Of a stretch of 30,446 nt of DNA, positions 23,452-29,151 are shown piece by piece. Numbering within the stretch: position 1 is the stretch's first letter; each line of letters begins with the position of its first letter. The DNA lies in IMG/VR virus record IMGVR_UViG_3300042868_010158, positions 1-30,446 of that record; one strand, written 5' to 3'. Made by a program: the position numbers and the translations under genes. This DNA is from a virus. The notes under the pieces are model-generated. The model was given only the letters and a program-made list of their open reading frames with translations, searched no databases and was not told where the DNA came from.

Positions 23452-23899
23452 AAAACTTCCAGCAGGGCGTGCGCAAGGCACCGAGTGGAACATCCACACA
23501 GCTAAAAGCACGCGCGGCAAAAGCGGCTTTGGCTGGCAAGAGTATCCTGAAAATGACGGTGCCGCTGACAACGATGGATGCGTTGCACTTTGGCGCGCCG
23601 TGCTCGCCCAAGCCATCATGGATGCCAAGAGCCGCCGCACCAAGCCAGAGTATGGCTACATTCGCAACACCGCCATTTTCTGGCTGCTCGAAAACACCGT
23701 TGATTTCACCATGGTGTGCGACTTCGCGGGATACGAGCCCGATGCCACGCGCAAGCTCATCCTCAACGCACAAGCGCGCGGCTTTATCTGGCGTGCAGGC
23801 GACCACCAACGAACCAAACATGACCGTGCCAGCATGGATGATCTCGGCACTTTCACGCCGTGCGCAATGACGCGCGCGGTGCAACTGGAACTTTTTTAG
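23417..23899 (+). CDS. Conserved phage protein, paralogue of the 22670 gene
   Basis: This 160-residue protein starts MGKQTRRNAHVKKLPAGRAQ, with GGGGG nine bases upstream. The core LWRAVLAQAIMDAKSRRTKP, AIFWLLENTVDFTMVCDFAG and YEPDATRKLILNAQARG aligns with the protein at 22670-23098. The basic N-terminus and the WRAGDHQRTKHDR stretch suggest nucleic acid contact. Similar proteins are frequent in phage early regions and unnamed; I cannot give a function. It lies upstream of the zinc-finger gene in the same operon. Confidence 0.6.
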   Translation: MGKQTRRNAHVKKLPAGRAQGTEWNIHTAKSTRGKSGFGWQEYPENDGAADNDGCVALWRAVLAQAIMDAKSRRTKPEYGYIRNTAIFWLLENTVDFTMVCDFAGYEPDATRKLILNAQARGFIWRAGDHQRTKHDRASMDDLGTFTPCAMTRAVQLELF

Positions 23900-23911
23900 A
23901 GGGGGATGACC

Positions 23912-24385
23912 ATGCAGCAACAGTTATTCTTTGACCAGAAAGCAGTTACAGCCGATTTCCGCGATCGCTTAAAGTGCGGTGACGTGGGCGATTGCCCCAC
24001 CTGTGGGCGGCATGCGCAACTCTACCGCCGCAAGTTCCATTCCAGCATCGCCCGCCAGCTCATCAAGCTCTACCGCCTCGGCGGCACCGCCCATTACATC
24101 CACGCCAGCAAACTTATCCTTGATGGGGTGACCGGCGCGGGTGACTTCACCAAGGCCAAGTATTGGGGGCTGATCCATTCGCGCATCAACACCGATGCTG
24201 ACACGAAAAGCAACGGCCAGTGGATGCTATCCGCCGCCGGGTTGGCATTCGTGCAGGGCAAGCTGCGCATCCCCGCCGAGGTGATGGTGTTCGATGATGA
24301 GGTGACGGATGAGAGCGCCGAAACCATCAGCATCAACGATGCCCTGGGTGACCGCTTTAATTACCACGAACTGATGGAAGCATAA
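23912..24385 (+). CDS. Zinc-finger phage protein
   Basis: This 157-residue protein starts at the ATG at 23912, with AGAGGGGG six to seven bases upstream; an ATG at 23906 touches that purine run and is less likely. A CGDVGDCPTCGRHAQLYRRK segment (near 20-40) offers three Cys plus His as a small zinc site. The conserved blocks KYWGLIHSRINTDADTKSNG, WMLSAAGLAFVQGKLRIPAE and ISINDALGDRFNYHELM place it in a family common in phage early operons, with no assigned role; DNA binding is plausible. The next gene follows after one base. Confidence 0.65.
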   Translation: MQQQLFFDQKAVTADFRDRLKCGDVGDCPTCGRHAQLYRRKFHSSIARQLIKLYRLGGTAHYIHASKLILDGVTGAGDFTKAKYWGLIHSRINTDADTKSNGQWMLSAAGLAFVQGKLRIPAEVMVFDDEVTDESAETISINDALGDRFNYHELMEA

Positions 24386-24386
24386 C

Positions 24387-24785
24387 ATGGAAATACTTGA
24401 TCTTGATGGCATGGGCAAAGAGCATGAGGATTGGATCCGCCACGCGGCGTTCGATCAAGTGCGCAAGCTGCACCGTGGTAAGGAAAAGACTATCGCCGAG
24501 CTGGTGGCCGATGCCACCACGCTTACCGCTTTTTTCCTCGCGCCCGTGGAGAATAAAGCCCCCAAGAAAACCGCGCAGGTCATCCCCCTCACGGTGGTGA
24601 GCAAAGACACTGTGCCACCCGTCGATGATAATGCCGCGCTCAAGCGTTTCTACCAGCGCTACAACGAGGATAACGCCCTCGCCATGACGGATAGCGAATG
24701 GAACGAGTGGGTAAACAAACTGCCCAAGGATGAGTTCCACGCGATGATCTCGGTGCATGATGCCCGTGAAGGGGGTGAAGCATGA
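24387..24785 (+). CDS. Hypothetical early protein
   Basis: This 132-residue acidic protein starts MEILDLDGMGKEHEDWIRHA, with GGAAG six bases upstream. The first half is helical (FDQVRKLHRGKEKTIAELVA) and followed by a Pro/Lys linker and a C-terminal segment with SEWNEWVNKLPKDEFHAMIS. There are no cysteines, signal or membrane segment. No family is recognised. The stop overlaps the next ATG (ATGA), so it is coupled. Confidence 0.55.
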   Translation: MEILDLDGMGKEHEDWIRHAAFDQVRKLHRGKEKTIAELVADATTLTAFFLAPVENKAPKKTAQVIPLTVVSKDTVPPVDDNAALKRFYQRYNEDNALAMTDSEWNEWVNKLPKDEFHAMISVHDAREGGEA

Positions 24786-24997
24786 GCGCTCCCCAAATCG
24801 ATGCCGTTTCCGATATTCTCGATGCGGTCACTCATGAGTGCTGGCAGGCAGTTCTTGGAATATGCGGCAAAAATCTGCCCGTGCTGCTCGCCGTAACCAG
24901 CGCCATGCACGATATCGCACGCATCAATAATACCGTGTGGATCGAGGGAAAGATCCTCACCAGCAAGCCCGTCAAAAAAGAAGGGGATGAAGCATGA
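24782..24997 (+). CDS. Small hypothetical early protein
   Basis: This 71-residue protein begins MSAPQIDAVSDILDAVTHEC and continues with LLAVTSAMHDIARINNTVWI and a Lys-rich tail. It is mostly helical, with two Cys in the first third and no membrane helix. GAAGGGGGTGAAGC precedes the ATG, and both ends overlap neighbours by ATGA. The function is unknown. Confidence 0.5.
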   Translation: MSAPQIDAVSDILDAVTHECWQAVLGICGKNLPVLLAVTSAMHDIARINNTVWIEGKILTSKPVKKEGDEA

Positions 24998-25722
24998 GAG
25001 CGCGCCCAATTCTTTTTTCTGGTGCCATGGTGCGTGCGCTGCTCGATGGCAGCAAAACGCAAACACGGCGGGTAATAAAGCCGCAGCCTGCCGAAGGCGA
25101 ATCCATTTTTATGATGGGGTTGGTGACCCAAAGCTGGATTGCTGGAAAGGTCAATGACCTCAACCACCCGCGTGAGGTGATACCTTGCCCTTACGGTAAG
25201 CCGGGCGATCTGCTGTGGGTGCGTGAAACCATCGCATACCAGTGGCCAGATGATTGCGATAATGGGCGTGTTTATCCCGATGATGAGGGTGATGATATCC
25301 GCGAGTTTGGCAGGCCCATTAAGCAAGCCGAGTGCGATATCCTTTATGCCGCTACAGATCTCGATGCTGAATGGATGGGGGATAACGGCGAGCCATGCAA
25401 GCCAAGGTGGAAACCATCAATTCACATGCCGCGCCGCGCCTCGCGCATAACTCTCGAAATCACGGGTGTGCGCGTTGAGCAGCTTTGGGAAATTAGCGAA
25501 GCGGATGCGATAGCGGAAGGTGCGGAAAAGCTCGGCTACGATGAGAATTATAACTGTTTTGTGCGTTCCGATAACGGCACCCACCGCACGGGGTTTTTTG
25601 GCTTGTGGCATTACATCAACGGGCCTGAATCGTTTGAGGCTAACCCTTGGTTATGGGTGGTTGAGTTCAAGGTGCATCAGCGCCACGTCGATGAGATCCT
25701 GCGCGAGCGAGGTGCCGCTTAA
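24994..25722 (+). CDS. ASCH-domain-like phage protein
   Basis: This 242-residue protein starts MRARPILFSGAMVRALLDGS and KTQTRRVIKPQP, the hallmark start of a large phage family related to ASCH domains (RNA or modified-nucleotide binding, EVE/PUA-like fold). Further blocks are CPYGKPGDLLWVRETIAYQW, ARWKPSIHMPR-like (PRWKPSIHMPRRASRITLEI) and GVRVEQLWEISEADAIAEGA, ending WLWVVEFKV. It sits directly before a C5 methyltransferase gene (TAATG overlap). Such proteins often travel with DNA modification genes, so binding to modified bases is an attractive inference, but biochemical proof for this family is lacking. Confidence 0.8.
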   Translation: MRARPILFSGAMVRALLDGSKTQTRRVIKPQPAEGESIFMMGLVTQSWIAGKVNDLNHPREVIPCPYGKPGDLLWVRETIAYQWPDDCDNGRVYPDDEGDDIREFGRPIKQAECDILYAATDLDAEWMGDNGEPCKPRWKPSIHMPRRASRITLEITGVRVEQLWEISEADAIAEGAEKLGYDENYNCFVRSDNGTHRTGFFGLWHYINGPESFEANPWLWVVEFKVHQRHVDEILRERGAA

Positions 25723-27272
25723 TGCGCTACCTTTCCGTATGCTCGGGCATCGAAGCGGCCACCGTCGCATGGCACCCATTGGGTTGGGAGCCTGCTGCGT
25801 TTAGCGAGATCGAGGCTTTCCCGCGCGCGGTGCTGCAACACCATTATCCGCATGTGCCATTGCACGGCGATTTCACCACCATCAAAGGCGATGAATATGG
25901 ATCAATTGACCTTCTTGTCGGCGGAACCCCCTGCCAAAGTTTCAGCATCGCCGGTAAGCGCCTCGGATTGGATGACCCGCGTGGTAACCTATCCCTCGAA
26001 TATCTTGCCTTGGCTGTACGACTCAACGCCACCTGGTTTGTTTGGGAGAATGTCCCCGGTGTATTCTCAAGCGCCGATGGCGACGACTTCGCAGCTTTCA
26101 TCAGCGCAGCCACGGGCATCGAATACCAAGCGCCAGCAGAAGGCTGGGGCAACGCAGGCATCGCCGCAGGCCGCAGTGACCGATACGGCATTGCGTGGCG
26201 GGTGCTTGACGCTCAATATTTCGGAGTGCCACAGCGCCGCCGCCGTGTGTTCGTTATCGGATATCTTGGAGATTGGCGACCTGCCGCCGCAGTATTATTT
26301 GAGCGCGAAAGCCTGCGCGGGGATATTACGCCGCGCCGAGAAACGGGGGAAGGAATTGCCGGAACAATTGGCGCACGCACTGGCCTTAGTAGCGGAGCGC
26401 AGGACGCACAATGCGGCCACATGATTCCAGCCACGGCGGGTACGCTTTGCGCTGATTCCCACCCCGGTGCCTATACCGGGCAAGATGCCTATAGCGATCG
26501 CTTAATCCCGTGGCCGCAGAATGAAGTGAGCCACACGCTGCGCGCCCAACATGACGCAAGCGAGGATGGCAGCGGGCGCGGCATCCCGCTGGTGACGCAA
26601 TGCCTGCCTATCAATACGCAGATTGCCATGCGTCATAACGAGCTGGGCGAAGGCACTGGCATGGGCATTGGTGCGCCCGGTGATCCGGCATTCACTTTGC
26701 AAGCCCACCACCATCATGCTGTGGCTATTCCCATTCACGACAAAGCAACCCGTCACCAAGGCGGCGGGCGTGAGGGTAACGATGGATGCAGCAACGGCCT
26801 AGGTGTTGGCAAGCAGGGCGATCCCATGCCAACCCTTGATTGCAACAGCCGCCATGCCGTTGCGTTCGATTGCAAAGCCAGCGCCAGCCGCGATATCGCC
26901 CTTGGGCCAGTAAGCCCGACCTTGCGCGCCATGCCGGGTAGCGGCGGCGGGCAAGTGGCAGTGGCATTCGCGCAAAACACCCGCGACGAAGTGCGCGAAA
27001 TGAATGTGGTGGGTGCGCTATCCGCAGATCCAGGCATGAAACAAACCAGCTTCTTGCGCCTCGGTATGGGCGTGCGCCGCCTAACACCACGCGAGTGCGA
27101 ACGCCTGCAAGGCTTTCCCGATGACTACACGCTCATCACCGTGCGCGGAAAACCCGCCGCCGATGCACCGCGCTATAAATCCCTCGGCAACAGCATGGCA
27201 CGCCCCGTCATGGAATGGATCGGCCAGCGGATCCAAGAAGTTCAAACCATCCTCACTGCAAGGAGGCATTAA
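25722..27272 (+). CDS. DNA cytosine-5 methyltransferase with long variable region
   Basis: This 516-residue C5 methyltransferase shows motif I (YLSVCSGIEAATVAW, 3-17), motif IV with catalytic Cys71 (VGGTPCQSFSIAGKR), motif VI (WENVPGVFSS, about 108-117) and motif VIII (GVPQRRRRVFVIGYLGDWR, 168-186). The C-terminal part has RRLTPRECERLQGFPDDYT and YKSLGNSMARPVMEWIG. Between about 200 and 440 lies a long region with loosely repeated units ending in HHAVA/RHAVA-like steps (GIGAPGDPAFTLQAHHHHAV and GVGKQGDPMPTLDCNSRHAV), perhaps several target-recognition elements, as known in multi-specific phage enzymes. It is the second cytosine methyltransferase here. A separate reading frame of 175 codons is embedded at 25897-26424. 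Confidence 0.93.
   Translation: MRYLSVCSGIEAATVAWHPLGWEPAAFSEIEAFPRAVLQHHYPHVPLHGDFTTIKGDEYGSIDLLVGGTPCQSFSIAGKRLGLDDPRGNLSLEYLALAVRLNATWFVWENVPGVFSSADGDDFAAFISAATGIEYQAPAEGWGNAGIAAGRSDRYGIAWRVLDAQYFGVPQRRRRVFVIGYLGDWRPAAAVLFERESLRGDITPRRETGEGIAGTIGARTGLSSGAQDAQCGHMIPATAGTLCADSHPGAYTGQDAYSDRLIPWPQNEVSHTLRAQHDASEDGSGRGIPLVTQCLPINTQIAMRHNELGEGTGMGIGAPGDPAFTLQAHHHHAVAIPIHDKATRHQGGGREGNDGCSNGLGVGKQGDPMPTLDCNSRHAVAFDCKASASRDIALGPVSPTLRAMPGSGGGQVAVAFAQNTRDEVREMNVVGALSADPGMKQTSFLRLGMGVRRLTPRECERLQGFPDDYTLITVRGKPAADAPRYKSLGNSMARPVMEWIGQRIQEVQTILTARRH
25897..26424 (+). CDS. Overprinted frame inside the methyltransferase gene
   Basis: In another frame of the same strand a 175-codon frame starts MDQLTFLSAEPPAKVSASPV, with AAAGG (25884-25888) eight bases before the ATG. 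The C-terminal part, VCSLSDILEIGDLPPQYYLS then AKACAGILRRAEKRGKELPE and QLAHALALV, looks like a real helical domain with heptad spacing. From memory, very similar sequences are annotated as stand-alone hypothetical proteins in other phage genomes, also associated with cytosine methyltransferase genes. It may be a true overlapping gene, or a shadow of the conserved catalytic domain; sequence alone cannot decide. Confidence 0.45.
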   Translation: MDQLTFLSAEPPAKVSASPVSASDWMTRVVTYPSNILPWLYDSTPPGLFGRMSPVYSQAPMATTSQLSSAQPRASNTKRQQKAGATQASPQAAVTDTALRGGCLTLNISECHSAAAVCSLSDILEIGDLPPQYYLSAKACAGILRRAEKRGKELPEQLAHALALVAERRTHNAAT

Positions 27273-27274
27273 CC

Positions 27275-27517
27275 ATGCGAAAGATTAACCCCGAAAAGAT
27301 TAACCCCACGGCGGCGGTTTCGACCATCACCGTGGCCTATACCTCCCTCGTTATCGGCCTCAAACTTGATGGCTACATAGCCATTAGCTGGACGCTGCTG
27401 CTTGCCCCACTATGGGCGCCCATTGCGATGGTGATGGGTTTGATGGCGGCATTGTGCGTGGCATGGCTGGTGTTGTGGTGCATCTGCGCCGCTGCACGAA
27501 AGGATGGTGGCCAGTGA
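27275..27517 (+). CDS. Small two-helix membrane protein
   Basis: This 80-residue protein starts MRKINPEKINPTAAVSTITV, with a strong AAGGAGG eight bases upstream. Two hydrophobic segments (about 16-37 and 43-72: ISWTLLLAPLWAPIAMVMGL then MAALCVAWLVLWCIC) end in a basic tail. It lies between the methyltransferase and the replication initiator, whose GTG start overlaps its stop. It could be a small inhibitor or holin-like protein; no motif supports any role. Confidence 0.6.
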   Translation: MRKINPEKINPTAAVSTITVAYTSLVIGLKLDGYIAISWTLLLAPLWAPIAMVMGLMAALCVAWLVLWCICAAARKDGGQ

Positions 27518-28455
27518 GCAACGGACGTTTCTGCATCATTCCCGCCCGCGCGCTCGGTGATAAGCGGCTCAACCGTACAGATATCATGGTGCTTAATGCG
27601 CTCGGCCTGTTCGGCAACAAGGAGGGCTGGAGCTTCCCGTCAACCAGCACGATCGCGGATATGATCGGCGCGCACCGTGTATCGGTGAGCAAGGCGCTAT
27701 CCAGTTTGGCCGCATGCGGTTATGTGGAAACGCGCACGCGGTACCGTACCGATGGTGGGCAGACCTCTAACGAGTATCGCATCCTGTTTGATGCACCCAG
27801 CGTGCAGGGTAGCCTTGACTTAGGCATGCCATCCGCGCCGGATTATGATGGTGAACCCCCTGTAGCGGATTCACTGCCCCCCTGTAGCGAAACCGCTACA
27901 CCCCCTGTAGCGGCTGGTACTACACCCCCTGTAACTGAGCCGCTACACCATATTAAGGAACCTACCTTAACTCCCCATTCTAACACTGCTTTGCTTTCCG
28001 CAGGCGATGCGAGCGCGGATGCAAAAGGGATCCTCCCCGAGTTCGCCGAGGTGTACCAGCGGGTGCTTGAGATCCTCAACTCACCCACGCCCTACAGCGG
28101 GGGGCCGGTTCACCAATGGCTTGCTGGCGGTGCCATCCCCGAGGTGGATATCTACCCCACCATCAAGCGCATTGCAGCAGGCCGCGAGAAGCCACCAACC
28201 ACGCTCAAATACTTCACCCAAGCCATTGCCGATGCAGTGGCGGATCGCCTCAAACCCATGCCAGAAGGTAACCCCTATGCAAAACCTAGCGCAGCACACC
28301 AGCAACATCATCGCCCAAGCAAAACAGAACGGCTCATTGCAGCAGCCAAACGGGCAAACGGCGGTAGCTTTGGCTTTGATGCAGTGCCCCAAAGCCCAAA
28401 CGGAATTGACGGTGATGCTCATGCAGTGCTTTCAAGCATTGAAACTGTACGGTAA
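27514..28455 (+). CDS. Replication initiator (lambda O-like, HTH)
   Basis: This 313-residue protein starts at a GTG (MSNGRFCIIPARAL) that overlaps the upstream stop (GTGA); an in-frame start at 27412 would lie over the membrane protein gene. Residues about 18-90 are a winged helix (HTH_36): RLNRTDIMVLNALGLFGNKE, FPSTSTIADMIGAHRVSVSK, ALSSLAACGYVETRTRY. A Pro/Thr linker (about 110-150) is encoded by DNA holding the iteron array. The C-terminal half has a helical block (AEVYQRVLEILNSPTPYSGG, then TLKYFTQAIADAV). Location of the origin inside the initiator gene and a helicase-loader-like gene downstream copy the lambda O/P arrangement. Confidence 0.75.
   Translation: MSNGRFCIIPARALGDKRLNRTDIMVLNALGLFGNKEGWSFPSTSTIADMIGAHRVSVSKALSSLAACGYVETRTRYRTDGGQTSNEYRILFDAPSVQGSLDLGMPSAPDYDGEPPVADSLPPCSETATPPVAAGTTPPVTEPLHHIKEPTLTPHSNTALLSAGDASADAKGILPEFAEVYQRVLEILNSPTPYSGGPVHQWLAGGAIPEVDIYPTIKRIAAGREKPPTTLKYFTQAIADAVADRLKPMPEGNPYAKPSAAHQQHHRPSKTERLIAAAKRANGGSFGFDAVPQSPNGIDGDAHAVLSSIETVR
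27856..27947. repeat. Iteron array, probable replication origin
   Basis: Four direct copies of CCCCCTGTAGCG (27856, 27878, 27901; a shorter CCCCCTGTAA at 27925) are spaced 22, 23 and 24 bp, about two helical turns. Two inverted copies CGCTACA (27894-27900 and 27941-27947) pair with them; TGTAGCG-AAAC-CGCTACA at 27883-27900 is a perfect 7-bp hairpin. A more A+T-rich stretch (about 27948-27995) follows, fitting an unwinding region. The array lies in the linker-coding part of the initiator gene, as in lambda ori. Confidence 0.75.
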
Positions 28456-28735
28456 GGAACCCGAGCAGATCGAGGGCGTGATCGCCATGTTTCGCATGGT
28501 GCTGGCGGATTACCCGATGGATAAGATCCGCGCGGCGTTCGGGTTCTACTTGCGCCATAACAGCGAAATGCCCGCCCCAGCCGATATCGCCACCATCATC
28601 GAGCGTGGTGGTAAACCACCGTTTGAGCGTGCGGTGTATGTAAGCCTATCCAAGAAGCATCCCGAGGAACGTACCGCCGCCGAGTGGGAATATATGCGCG
28701 ACTATGAGCGTTTCACCATCAGCGGTAAGCACTAA
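28277..28735 (+). CDS. Helicase-loader-like replication protein (P-like position)
   Basis: This 152-residue protein starts at the ATG at 28277 (MQNLAQHTSNIIAQAKQNGS), with AGAAGG eight bases upstream, inside the 3' end of the initiator gene. A frame reaching back to 28007 is open but lies over the initiator. The core LYGKEPEQIEGVIAMFRMVL, ADYPMDKIRAAFGFYLRHNS and EMPAPADIATIIERGGKPPF recurs in alphaproteobacterial phages right after an initiator gene. The ending EYMRDYERFTIS is also typical. By position it may recruit the host DnaB helicase; no ATPase motif is present, so this is inference. Confidence 0.65.
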   Translation: MQNLAQHTSNIIAQAKQNGSLQQPNGQTAVALALMQCPKAQTELTVMLMQCFQALKLYGKEPEQIEGVIAMFRMVLADYPMDKIRAAFGFYLRHNSEMPAPADIATIIERGGKPPFERAVYVSLSKKHPEERTAAEWEYMRDYERFTISGKH

Positions 28736-28797
28736 AAACCACCTCCCTGCGAACGCGCGCGCAAGCGAGAATGCCTCAATGATCCCATGAGGTATTT

Positions 28798-29151
28798 ATG
28801 ACCATCCAGCCCGGTAAAAAAGATTTCAAGCTGCTGCAAGGCGCTACCTTTGAGGAGTTAATCACTTGGAGCGATGGGGCTGGGCCTATCAACCTCACGG
28901 GCTACACAGCGCGGATGCAAGCCCGCGAGGAATACGAAAGCGCCACGGCGTTCATCGATATCAATACGGGCAATGGCGGCATCACCCTGGGCGGCGTGGC
29001 TGGCACCATCGCGCTGCTCATCACCGCAACAGCTACCGCCGCCATCACCGCCGAGCATGGTTACTATGACCTTGAGCTCGTATCGCCCACGGGGCGTGTC
29101 TATCGCCTACTGCAAGGCAAAATCTGTGTAAGCAAAGAGGCCACGCGATGA
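28798..29151 (+). CDS. Baseplate/fibre adaptor, Ig/BppU-like
   Basis: This 117-residue beta-rich protein begins MTIQPGKKDFKLLQGATFEE. It contains GPINLTGYTARMQAREEYES, GGVAGTIALLITATATAAIT, GYYDLELVSPTGRVYRLLQG and KICVSKEATR, the block order of small phage proteins that sit before tail fibre genes and resemble the N-terminal domain of baseplate upper proteins. GAGG lies seven bases before the ATG. The stop overlaps the fibre ATG (ATGA), so they are made together; it probably links the fibre to the tail. Confidence 0.75.
   Translation: MTIQPGKKDFKLLQGATFEELITWSDGAGPINLTGYTARMQAREEYESATAFIDINTGNGGITLGGVAGTIALLITATATAAITAEHGYYDLELVSPTGRVYRLLQGKICVSKEATR

Noticed and set aside
23288-23920. 210-codon minus-strand frame and its neighbours
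   Set aside because: Opposite to two coupled early genes with good starts; no motif or ribosome binding site.
27856-27947. CRISPR array
   Set aside because: Repeats are only about 12 bases with 10-12 base gaps, lie inside a coding region and have no cas genes nearby; iterons fit better.
28007-28276. N-terminal extension of the helicase-loader-like gene
   Set aside because: The open stretch lies wholly over the initiator gene, its residues are Ser/Pro/Arg-rich shadow-like, and a strong ribosome binding site supports the ATG at 28277.
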